The notes under the pieces are model-generated. The model did not search any database. It was not told the DNA's origin and saw only the letters and a list, made by a program, of their open reading frames with translations. 37,497 nucleotides of DNA from Candidatus Micrarchaeota archaeon CG1_02_51_15 (GTDB lineage Archaea > Micrarchaeota > Micrarchaeia > Norongarragalinales > UBA8480). The DNA lies in the NCBI GenBank assembly GCA_001871495.1, contig MNVG01000019.1, positions 1 through 37,497 on the forward strand, read 5' to 3'. A program made the position numbers and the translations under genes. Shown in pieces: positions 1-10,400 of the stretch. Numbering within the stretch: the first letter of the stretch is position 1; each line of letters starts with the position of its first letter.

Positions 1-1449
1 GACGATAATCCTCAGGTTTTGGGGAATTTCCTGCATCATGGCTTGCAAGAACGAGGTTTTTCCCGCGCCCCTGGATCCGACTATGAGCATGGATGCTTGG
101 GCGTCTACGAAGAACGAAAATATTCCGCTTGCAATCGAGGGAAACATTTTGAAGTCGATGAACTGGCACAGCGTCCAGGGAGTGTCCTTGTGCAGACGCA
201 GTGCAAAAGCAGTGCCGTCAACGGCAAGTGGTTTTCCTATCGTGCAAATGCGCGTCTGCAAGTCGGGCAAATCAAAGTCCAAAATTGGGTGGGCTTCGTC
301 GAAAGGCCGCCCTGAAAGGGCGCGGAAGCGCGACACGGTTGCGCGTGCTTCTTCCTCGCTGAAGACGATGTTGGTTTGGCACTGGCCGTACTTTCCGTGC
401 ACTATGTAGATTGTCTTCATGCCTAAAGGCGAGTCTATGTAAACGTCGGTTATTTTCCGGTCGGAAAGCAGCACTTCAAGGATTCCGTAGCCTATAGTGT
501 AACGGGCGACTATTGTTGCAAGGTCTTCTTTTTCTTCCACGGAGAGGCTGATGTTGTTCTTGGTTGCCAAATCGGCGATTGTTGCAACGTAGATTTTGCG
601 GAAGTACTTGCGCGCCTGCTCCATGTCCATAAAGCCGACGCTGCCTGGCCGGTGTGCCGCGACGACTTCCTTGGTTTTTTCCAAAAGGAAGTACTTGTCA
701 GGCGGAAGCGAGTACTCGGGCGGGTTGATGTAGTACAAGTACTCGATTTTATCGGGTTGTTTGTAAATGTATACCTTGCTGTTTACCACGTCGTACTGGT
801 CTACCAACTGCATTTTTTCAACGCCGGTAAACAATATTCTCGAGCCGATGAAAGACGGTTTTATCGACACTTCGAACATGCTCATGTACAGCCCGCGGCC
901 TGAAGGCATTTGGCCCAGTTGCGCGAGGTATTGGCGCATTTTTTGAATCAATTGCGTGGATTCAAGCGTGGTTCGAATGAACGAAATGGTGTTTAAGTAA
1001 ACGCGTAAGTCGTCGAGAGCAGCCGGGTTTGCAGCCAGGGTGTTGGCGTAAGCAACTTGCTTCTTGAGTTCGGTCAACGAATTCATGTACGCGCCAAAAG
1101 GGTCGCCGCGGCACTTGTTCAAAAGAGAAAGCACGGCGTCATGGCGTTCGGCAGTCTTTTTGGCATCCAATTCCTTTCCCAAATGCGACGGGCTCCAAAT
1201 GCTTTCCGTTTCAAACTTGGTAACGCAGTCCGCAATTCCTTTAAGCATCTTGGTTTGGTCCACGTCGTAAATGCGTTCGTAATACTCGCTTAACACCACT
1301 TCATCCGCATCGACTTTTTGAAGCGTTTCAATAACGTCTTGGAACGCCTGCGGGTACTGCGCAATGTCAGGGCCGTACGATTTTCCCTTGTAGTTAATAA
1401 CCAGCCTGCGCCGATCGCCCTCGCTTTTAACAATAAAGTCTTCAGCCAT
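1..1449 (-). CDS. Type II/IV secretion (archaeal pilus/archaellum-like) VirB11/GspE-family ATPase, 3' end cut by window edge
   Basis: Read on the minus strand: ATG at 1447-1449, open frame of 483 codons to base 1 (MAEDFIVKSEGDRRRLVINYKGKSYG...), ending ...SFFVDAQASMLIVGSRGAGKTSFLQAMMQEIPQNLRIIV with Walker A GSRGAGKTS. The ITDVYIDSPLG segment is typical of the family. Absent from the ORF track because it has no stop inside the window. Confidence 0.9.
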   Translation of the reverse strand, partial: MAEDFIVKSEGDRRRLVINYKGKSYGPDIAQYPQAFQDVIETLQKVDADEVVLSEYYERIYDVDQTKMLKGIADCVTKFETESIWSPSHLGKELDAKKTAERHDAVLSLLNKCRGDPFGAYMNSLTELKKQVAYANTLAANPAALDDLRVYLNTISFIRTTLESTQLIQKMRQYLAQLGQMPSGRGLYMSMFEVSIKPSFIGSRILFTGVEKMQLVDQYDVVNSKVYIYKQPDKIEYLYYINPPEYSLPPDKYFLLEKTKEVVAAHRPGSVGFMDMEQARKYFRKIYVATIADLATKNNISLSVEEKEDLATIVARYTIGYGILEVLLSDRKITDVYIDSPLGMKTIYIVHGKYGQCQTNIVFSEEEARATVSRFRALSGRPFDEAHPILDFDLPDLQTRICTIGKPLAVDGTAFALRLHKDTPWTLCQFIDFKMFPSIASGIFSFFVDAQASMLIVGSRGAGKTSFLQAMMQEIPQNLRIIV

Positions 1450-1513
1450 TCTTTTTTCCCAAACGTGCTTACTGCAACGCACTATAATAATATTAGCGGC
1501 CTAAACCGCTTCC

Positions 1514-2026
1514 GTGAACAAACGCACCCTCGCAATAGAAGCACTGCGCTTTATAGCCGTTTTTGCAGTAGTTGCCCTCGCTTGCTGGCTTGCATTCTCG
1601 GCAACAACGCTGCCTAACGAAATTGCGGCATTTTCGGCAAACGCAGTGCTTACCTTATTCGGAAAAGCAGGGGCATTAACCGATGTTGACGGCGTTCCCC
1701 ACTTGGTTTTCAGCGAAGGAACGTTTTCTCGTAACAAAGTCGACGCGGAGCTAAGCGCGTTGTGCGCAGGCTCGCTGGAACTCGCAGTGCTTTTAGGCGC
1801 GATTGCCGCAAGCGAAGACCGTTCAGTCCGCAAGCGCGCACTGGGCTGTTTGGGCGCAGTGGCATTCGTGGCAATAATCAACCCCGCAAGAATCGCATTT
1901 ACCCTTCTTTACGCCGACTCATTATGGCTGCCGACAATCCACGACGTGGCGTTCCGCGTTTCATTGGTTGTCCTGACAGTATTTTATTACGCGGCTTGGT
2001 ATTACTGGCTGAGCACAAGAAAGTGA
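1514..2026 (+). CDS. Exosortase/archaeosortase-family membrane transpeptidase-like protein
   Basis: 170 aa, several TM segments. Catalytic-type motifs in order: ALCAGSLE (Cys), INPARIAF (Arg), IHDVAFR (His). GTG start. Confidence 0.75.
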   Translation: MNKRTLAIEALRFIAVFAVVALACWLAFSATTLPNEIAAFSANAVLTLFGKAGALTDVDGVPHLVFSEGTFSRNKVDAELSALCAGSLELAVLLGAIAASEDRSVRKRALGCLGAVAFVAIINPARIAFTLLYADSLWLPTIHDVAFRVSLVVLTVFYYAAWYYWLSTRK

Positions 2027-2032
2027 TTTTCA

Positions 2033-2614
2033 ATGCAGTTGCAACAACAAAGGGAACGGCAAGCAAGGGAAGAACGGGAGCGCACTGCAAGCACGCGGGC
2101 AAAACAATTCGGGCGGCAACGCGAAGAAAAGCGTATGGCCGGCTTCAAATCGCGTGAAAAACTATTGTTCACCGAATTACGGCAACGCAGGGTCTCCGAA
2201 GAAGAGAGTGCAAAACGCCGTTTCTTCGAACTTCGCGAAGACGAAGAGCTTACCGAACTCGCGCGGGAAAAAGGCGACGTAAGGATCCTGCTTAACGCCG
2301 AACGCAAGCGGCGCAAGGAAGAAAGCGAGCTCGAAACGCTGCGCACCAGCGAGCGCATGAAAGACGTTTTCACCCACCGCGAGCTGGAAACTGCGCTTGA
2401 AAAAAACGGGTTGGGCCACCGCACGCAATTGATTAAAGCAGCAGTCGACTCCATTGCACCAAAAGCAAACGCGCGGGCGTGGTGGACTCCAAACGGCAAG
2501 CAAGTAGTGCTTAACCCCGAAATGTTCAAGCACGTTGTAAGCCAGTCGAAGATGCGCACAAAACTCTTATTGGCCGCACTGGCCCAAAAAACGCGGCCGC
2601 ACTCGCTAAACTGA
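2033..2614 (+). CDS. Hypothetical charged coiled-coil protein
   Basis: 193 aa ORF, Arg/Glu-rich helical N-terminus, small folded-looking C-terminus (HRELETALEKNGLGHRTQLIKAAVDSI), 6 bp after the archaeosortase-like gene. Confidence 0.6.
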   Translation: MQLQQQRERQAREERERTASTRAKQFGRQREEKRMAGFKSREKLLFTELRQRRVSEEESAKRRFFELREDEELTELAREKGDVRILLNAERKRRKEESELETLRTSERMKDVFTHRELETALEKNGLGHRTQLIKAAVDSIAPKANARAWWTPNGKQVVLNPEMFKHVVSQSKMRTKLLLAALAQKTRPHSLN

Positions 2615-2664
2615 ATTCCATTCCCTCGCTTTTTATAGTTGTTTAACGTACATCCTAATAACTT

Positions 2665-4395
2665 ATGGCAGAAGAGAAACACAGCCGCGCATTCATTGCG
2701 GCGCCTTTGATAGGTACCATCATTTTCTTGACGGCAATAGTGTTCACGGTCAACATAAACAAGGTCGACGCAGCCGAAACCAAGCTCATCGTAGGAAACG
2801 CCTACCACAACCGCATCGTTTCCCTGCTGGAATTATACCGCGCCGACCTCGGCGTGCTCTTTAGGGAAAGCATGGGTCGTCTTATTGAAACCGCTTTAAC
2901 TGCCCCGGGCTGGTCGCTGTTCAACGTGCCCCTATCTCCTAATTCCCACGTCGAAACAGAACATCCTTTCAACGCAGCGCTGCCGTCACTCACCCAGTTG
3001 AACCGCTTCGACAGCTGCGGACGCGTCAAAGAAGTCATTGAAGCAATGATTTGCTCGGACTCGTCAAGCGACGTGGGCTGCGGTCCAAACGTAGCCGGAG
3101 AATGCGAAGACGGCTGCGCACTAGGCGAAGGCGGCGGGCGTTGCGTGCCCGACGCTGAGCGCGCGGTAGACAAACAAAAGTACGGCTTGCAAGAATGGGT
3201 AACCAACCTCAAGAAGTCCGGACAGTTTGAAGGAGTTTTCTTCAGCCCCGCAGGCGAGATTGCAGGTTCGGACTGCAACGGAGCGCCTTGCACTCGCTTC
3301 GACTACTTCGTCAACCCCCGCAACGACCCGGCGTGCGCGCTGGCTGCAGGCAGGCCGCTTGACGACCCGCGGTGCAGTTACACCCGCAACTGCAAGAACC
3401 TCATTCCATTCATTTTATTCGACTGCCCCAACTTCGCCAAAAACAACGCCCAACCATTTCGGTGCTGCACCAAGTATAACACCCGCCGCGGAGTAGTTGA
3501 CTTAAACCTCGAACCAACTTACCCAGTTACCTTGGAAGACACTTGCGCCGAAGACGGGGTTATGGAAGGCTGCGAAGCCGGCAATTTTTTTGTGAAAATA
3601 AGCATTGCCAACCCCCAGGTGTTCCCTTACCTGCCGCGTTTACAGGCTTCTGACGGAGCAGGAAACGAAGTGCGTTCAGGCGCAATTGCCGACTCCGACT
3701 TTTACTTGTCGGTAAAATACCCTATTTACCGTTACATGGACGCGTCGTTTAGAATCTACGACCGGCTTGCCTACGGCGAAAGCGGAACCGCGTATCCTGA
3801 AAGAGAAGCGAACATAGGCTGGCGCGAAGGAATGCCTGGAGAATCGCCGGGAATAGTTGCCGGCTTTTTCGCAGGCGATCCCGCAGGATGCTTGGACGAA
3901 CACGGCGGCGGGGAAGTTGCAGGAAGGATTCCTCCCGAAGCAGACTTTGCAGGAGCAGTGGACGCGGGGCGTGCAGAAGCCGAAATAGGAGCCGAGTTGG
4001 GAACCGATTACTCTGCACAAGTAAGCCGAGCTGTTTCAGCAGCGGCTACGCCTGCAATAGGAAGCGGGCTTCAAGTGCGTTTTGAAGACTTGGTCGGCGG
4101 GCCGCTTGCAGGAAGCGCGCAGTTCACTTGCGACATTTCCGCAGCAGGTTGTTCCGAAGAAGGGTGGCAAGACGTTTTTGCCGCTCACTTCGGTGGCTCG
4201 GTGCAAATAAGTACCGTCGGGGCAGGCGCCGACGCGCGCGCTTGTGCTTACGTCAGGCGGCTTCCTTTGATTTCCAAGATAATCGACGAAACCGCTGCTT
4301 CGCGGGTGAGCTTGACTAAAGCAAACGAGTATTCTTGGATGGTTGACTTGCGCTTGTATGAAGACCGCGGCGCAGACCCGTTGGGACGTCGTTAA
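2665..4395 (+). CDS. Membrane-anchored exported protein, Cys-containing ectodomain, unknown function
   Basis: 576 aa; N-terminal TM (AFIAAPLIGTIIFLTAIVFTVNI) followed by long ectodomain with many Cys (CGPNVAGECEDGCALGEGGGRC). TATA-like CTTTTTATAG about 30 nt upstream. Confidence 0.75.
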   Translation: MAEEKHSRAFIAAPLIGTIIFLTAIVFTVNINKVDAAETKLIVGNAYHNRIVSLLELYRADLGVLFRESMGRLIETALTAPGWSLFNVPLSPNSHVETEHPFNAALPSLTQLNRFDSCGRVKEVIEAMICSDSSSDVGCGPNVAGECEDGCALGEGGGRCVPDAERAVDKQKYGLQEWVTNLKKSGQFEGVFFSPAGEIAGSDCNGAPCTRFDYFVNPRNDPACALAAGRPLDDPRCSYTRNCKNLIPFILFDCPNFAKNNAQPFRCCTKYNTRRGVVDLNLEPTYPVTLEDTCAEDGVMEGCEAGNFFVKISIANPQVFPYLPRLQASDGAGNEVRSGAIADSDFYLSVKYPIYRYMDASFRIYDRLAYGESGTAYPEREANIGWREGMPGESPGIVAGFFAGDPAGCLDEHGGGEVAGRIPPEADFAGAVDAGRAEAEIGAELGTDYSAQVSRAVSAAATPAIGSGLQVRFEDLVGGPLAGSAQFTCDISAAGCSEEGWQDVFAAHFGGSVQISTVGAGADARACAYVRRLPLISKIIDETAASRVSLTKANEYSWMVDLRLYEDRGADPLGRR

Positions 4396-4459
4396 ACAAT
4401 TGTTTTTAAAGCAGGTTTGACAATTTATTTTCACTATATTAGTTGGGGGCTTGTTGTAA

Positions 4460-7400
4460 ATGGCGTTGGAAGAATTAAAGGAAAAGTACGCTGCATTTTT
4501 GGATAGTTTAAGGGAAAAAGGAATTCCTTCTCCGGAAGTCGTTTTTCCACTGGTCTTGGTTCTTGCAATTGTTGCAGTCGGATACTTCGTCGCCCCCGCG
4601 ATAATGTCTTCCATGCAGCCAACGCGCTCAGTCTCGTTTACTGTTAAGGACCAGCGCGGCAACCCCCTTGCAGCTGCTACTGTAACCGTAGTCTACGAAA
4701 ACGGCACTACGTTAGGCGATCAAGTAACCGATTTTGACGGCGTTGCAGAGTTTTCAGGCGTTCCGCTACGCGGCGCAACCGCTTCTGTTTACGCTTCGGG
4801 CTATTCTGCTAAAGAAGATATTTCAATAGGCGAAGGCGAACGTATTCCAATAAGTCTTTCAGCAGTCGAATCCGCTTCGTCTTACGTGCCGTCCACGCGT
4901 TCTTTTGCAGTTAACGTAAGGAATACTGTCGGCCAAGCGCTTGACAACGCGTACGTAGTAGTTAATTTTGCAGACGGGGCAAGCCAAGGCGGCTTGACTG
5001 ACGCATTGGGCGCGACCACGTTCGCAGTTGCCGACGGAAAACAACCGGCTACAATAGTAGTTGAAACAATCGGCTTCAAACGCGTGGAACAATCGGTTGC
5101 CTCCGACGCGGTTTCCCGCGGGGCAGTCGACATTATACTACAACCTGAAAGCACGACTTCCAATTCCTATGACGAACCCGAAATTTCTTCAAGCGGAACC
5201 GCAGTAGTGGAAGTTGAAAGCAACGGCGTGCCCGTGCGCGCCCGCGTTTCCCTAGTCGACTTGGTAGAGCAAGAAATGACTTCTTCCCAATCAGGCGCGG
5301 ACGGACGCGCTGCTTTTGACGGAATTACTTACGGAAGCCGCTTCAGCGTAAAAGTACAGGCAGACGGATTCCTCACTTTCATAAGCCCCGACTACATTAC
5401 GTTCGGCGAGTATACCCGACCTATCCTGGTTTCCCTCTCAAAAAAGACTGCCTCGCGCAGTGCAACGGTTTCTCTTGAAGTTTCCGACGAAAACGGCGCG
5501 CCGGTTTCAGGAGCCGAAGTCAACGTATTCTTCCAATCCACGAACAAGTTCCTCTCAAAAGAATTTACTAACGGAGACGGCGAACACTCTTTCGACGCGG
5601 AACGCAACACGTTGTTCTACGCAACGGTTTACCGCGAAGGCTACTTGGTCGGGGTTGCAGACAATTTGCAAGCCGGCTCTACGCGTCAAATAGTGTTAGC
5701 CGAAGAAGTTGACGGCAGCACGGCTGCGCTTACGATAAAAACGGGTACTGCAACCGGAACCCCTGCTGCAAACGCAGTCGTTTCACTATACCGCAACGGC
5801 GGCTTCTTCCTGGGAATACCGCAGTTCCCCACCAACGCAGCAGGCGAAGCAACAATCAACGTCCCGCGGCAATTCCGGGGCTCGGACTACGAAGTTTACG
5901 CCCGAGCCAAACTCGACGCCCAAGTAGGCCAAAGCGACCAAGTTTCACTAACGAGCGAAACAACCGAAGCCCAACTCACCGTAACCGTAGTGGCCCCGCC
6001 CGCACAATTCACCGTAACCGCTTTGGATGCAGTCACAGGACGACCTGTTTCCGGAGCGCAAGTAACGCTCGCAGTATCCAACAGCCCTGTTGCAGTCCAA
6101 AGGACTTTCTCCAACGGCTCCACTACTTTTGCAGCCGCAGCGGACTCGGACTTCACCTTCTCGGCAACAGCCGGCGGTTACCTCACCTACTCGTCTTCAA
6201 CCCAACGCGTTGCAAGCAACGAAGAAAAAACAGTTTCAATAAAACTCTATCCCCTTTCGGCAGGAGGAATCCAAGCCCAATTCGTCGGGTTATACAACTC
6301 GCTTGGAGAAGTCAAAGAAGTAGTAAACGGCGACTACTACCGCGCCAAATTCCTGGTCAACATTCCCGCCTCGTCAACCCAATCCGGCTTCTACGTGAGA
6401 ATAGGCAACGCGGCAACAGCAGATGAAGAAATGGCTGAAATCACTTCCTTCGACACAACCGCCGCCCAAACAATCTACTCAAGCGCAAGCTACGACCCAG
6501 CCCTCGAATGCGTTTCCGAAACCCTTGCTGCAGGACAAAACCCTAAATGGATATTATTCCAATTCCCCTCCGGATTCGCAGGAACCAAGGAAATCGCGTT
6601 AAACATCCGCGTCAAACGCGAAGCACTGCCAACCGACTCCATCGACTTCTCCTACCGCGCGTACTCATTCAAAAACGAAGTCCCACTCTTCTCGCCTTCG
6701 GACGTCGATTTGGCAAACCAACTTATGGCAGTACCCGACGCAACCCTCACGCCAACAGAGTTATGCCACGCCCGCACTGCAACCGCCTCCATTCCCGTAA
6801 CCCAATCGCCTTTAATCTGCGACGAAAGCGGAGCACTATGCTACAAAATATACTACGAACAAAACGGAGTCCGCGGCTCGGACGGCTTCCAAACCACTCT
6901 CGGCTCCAGCCTGACCTTGCACTACGAAATACTTTCAGACTACCAAGTCTCCTCACTATCAATACAAAGCGACTACTTCAGCGTAACCGGTTCACAACCC
7001 AGCCAAACACGGTTAGCCGACGAAACCCCAAGCCGCAGCGGACCCCAACTCGTTTCAGTGTCAGCCCAACCCGGCGTAAAAACAATCGGCGCCGCAACAC
7101 TACGCGCAACCAAAAGCGGCTCCTTTGCCCCAATAACCTTCTCGTTCAACACCGCAAGCGGAGCACCCCTGCCTACAATCCAACACTCGCTAACCGTAAC
7201 CGGCACCAACTCGTTCAAAGTAGTCGTTACCCCCAACCAAATACAAGCAAGCCAACGCTCGCGCGCAACAGTCACCGTGCTCGACTCGCTCAACCAACCC
7301 GTAAACGACGCCAAAGTCGTTTTCTACGAATGCGAAGAAACACCGTTCAACTCCAACGAACCGCAAGAACTGCTGGGCGACGGCTCTTCAGACAACGGCG

Positions 7401-10400
7401 AAGACGGACGCTACTCACTCCGCCTAACTCCCATCTCAACAGGCTGGATAGGCGTAAAAGTATCAGGCCCAGACTACCGCACTTACGACTCCTGCGCAAT
7501 CCGCGTAACAGCAAACGAATTCATTAACGCCAACCCCGAATACCTCCTAATAGAAGGCGACTCCTCCCAAAAACTCTCCCAAACAATCACAGTCTCCTCA
7601 TCGATTCCGGCAACCGCCCGCGTGTCCGCAACAGGCACCTGCTTCGGAGCACAACGCGTAATCAAAGTATTCCCCAAAACATTCACCCTCCGCGAAGGCG
7701 CTTCTCCACAAGTAACAGTACGCATTGAAGACAACGTCACTGCCGACCTACAGTGCTTAGTGCACTTGACAGCAACCATTGCACCCAACAACATCGCAGA
7801 AGCAGACGTGCCAGTCGACGTGAAAGTCACCTGCCCCGGCTGTCAAACAACAACTACAGCATCAGGCACAGTCGGCGCATCCACGCTGCCTTCAAGAATA
7901 ACCCTTTCAGTAGACCAAAACAACCGCATCGACGAACGCTCTTACGACATCAACTTGGAAACCGAACCCGTTTCCTGCGAAGTCCGCGGATTCCGAGTAG
8001 ACCCCTACTCCCAAACCCAAGCAACAACCGGCTCCGGACTATGGGGCTGCCAAGCCTGCACAACCGGAATGGGAATCGGAACCTACTCCTGCTCGGCTTG
8101 CATAATACAAGCACAAATGGCATTCCGATGCCAGCAATGCGCCACCCAAGGATACCCAGCAAACGCATTCTACTGCCAAAACTGCATGTCTTACTACGGA
8201 ACAATGCAAACCAGCGCCTGGAACGCGGCAGCATACCCCGGCCAAGGCTACAACCAACAAGGCGCATTCACCCAAACCCAATTACCCCAACAAGGCTATG
8301 GCGCAATCGTTTCCCCGCAGGGAACGTCCTACCAACAACCCTACGCCGCCTACCCCCAAATGCAATACCCCTACGCCTCTGGCTACCCCCCCTCATCATC
8401 CTACTTCGACACTGCAGCCTATGAAGACGTCGTAACCGCAGAGTGCACACGCACCGAACTAATAGTAACAGCAGACTACCACGGACGCCAACCCATGCCC
8501 GGAACCGGCGAGTTGGTAATGAGCTTCCAAGACGGCACCCGCAAGCGCATTCCCATCGAAGTAGTTGCAGCCAGCCAACAAGGCACTGCAGGCGGCCCAG
8601 GAACCGCAGGCTACGGAATGTTCCCAGGCGTACCAAACAGCGTGCCCCAATTCTACCAAATGAACTACTACTGCCAAATAGACTCGCGTTACTCCGAATT
8701 CCAAGAACTGCACTTAACCGGACAACCCGCTTCACTACGCCGCACGCTGCAATACAACTGCCCACTAGCATTCCCATTAACCAGGGCTTCGCTGCGCATT
8801 TCCACCCTCGACCGCAACACCGGCCAGCCCTGCAGCATTCAAGGCACGGTTTCAGGCCAAGGCGGCTCGCTTGAAATCAGTTGCGACTTCACCACCCAAT
8901 TCCAACAAAACCTGCCCAACGGAGAAACCAGAGCCTTCCTCGACATCGACCTGGCCTCGCCACAAAACCCAACCACCCACCTACAAGCAACAATCGAACT
9001 AATACTCCAAAAAGAACCCGGCACAGACGAAATACCACAACTATCACTGCGGCCCATAACCTCGTCCGACTTTCTCTGCAACGTACGCACCGACGAATCA
9101 GGCGGAATAACCACGCCAGGCCGCAGAGTAGTCCTGAACTACCAGTTCCCACGCGGCGCAACCGAAGCTACAATAATACTAATAGGCCCTAACGACGACG
9201 AAGTAACCTGGCGCGGCCTCACTCTAAACCGTCCGGTTGCAGGAAGATCAGCCACCAGCGAATTCAGGATTCCAACCAACGCAGCCGCCGGCCAATACGC
9301 CTTCAGAATGATTTACCGACCACAAGGCGAAACCGGGCTAGTAGGACAAAACTGCATCTTCAACGTTCAAACCACAGGCGGCAATCAAGAACCCGGCACT
9401 CCAGAAGAACCCCGGCCCCCCTCTAACACGCCTCCGTCAAACAACCCGCCTTCAAACAATCCGTCATCCAACACGCCGCCTGCACCACAACCAAACGACG
9501 AACTCGACCGTGGCAACGAAGTAGGCACAGGCAGCGACTTCTGCAACACGCCCTCACTCCACCCCATACGCAACATCGTCGTCTATAACATGATGCAAAA
9601 CGGAGGAACAATCGTAAGACAATCACAAGCAAACACGTTCTTCAGCAGCACCGGCGCGCAGGCAAAAGTCAAGGTGTGTTTGCGGACAGACAACGCAAAC
9701 GTTCAACCCAACCAACTGAAAGTCAAATTCGTTCCCGAAACCAGTAATGCGGCAGACCGCATTTCAATGAGCAGCGCAATAGGCTTCGAAAACTGCAACC
9801 AACTTGCACAAAACGGCAAGAGATACTGGATTTGCGAAACCACTTCCAGGCCGGCAAGCGACTTCGGCGCAACAACTGCAGGCACCTACAACACGGTGGT
9901 AGACGCACTTGCGGCAATAACCGAAACTTTATACCCCGACTACTCAAGCGCAGCCGTAAGCCTGTTCAAGAAACGCTTTTATTGCAACGAATGGCCGCTC
10001 CGCCGCAACGCCAGGTCAACAGCAGACCTAAGAATAGGCAGCGGAGCAAGCGCAGACAACGCAGTATACCAAGCAATACACGCCAACCCATTATTCGACT
10101 GCCACTTGGCAGCAGGCTCGGTAAACTTCCAAGTAAGAAGCGCAACATCCGGAACAACCAACGCGCACGCCCCCGCGGCAAGTAATCCAAGCAGAGGTCG
10201 CATTAACGCAGTAGTAAGCGGAATGACTTCCTCAACGTCAGTAGGCCACGCAAGTGCAGCCAAGACAATCAGCTTCTCAACATTGCAAAAAACCATTTCC
10301 TTCACCAGCCGGAGCTTCAACTGGGGGACAGCAGGAGTAATCGACTTTTCAGGCACTAGCGGCGCAACCGCTATAGAATTGGTTCCAGTCCTATCGGCTG

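Noticed and set aside
1057-1293. Several small plus-strand ORFs in 1-1450
   Set aside because: They are antisense to the truncated VirB11/GspE ATPase, which the ORF track does not show.
2002-2808. 268-codon minus-strand ORF
   Set aside because: Antisense to the coiled-coil gene; Ser/Arg-rich composition typical of antisense reading of Glu/Arg-rich helices.
4036-4662. 208-codon minus-strand ORF spanning the promoter of giant 1
   Set aside because: No recognisable motif and it overlaps two strong plus-strand genes and a TATA-like promoter.
6547-7527. 326-codon plus-strand ORF inside giant 1
   Set aside because: Arg/Asn/His-rich out-of-frame shadow, open only because this region is poor in T on the plus strand.
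7753-8424. 223-codon plus-strand ORF inside giant 1
   Set aside because: Same low-T shadow effect; sequence is Arg/Asn/Pro-rich nonsense opposite a well-supported frame.
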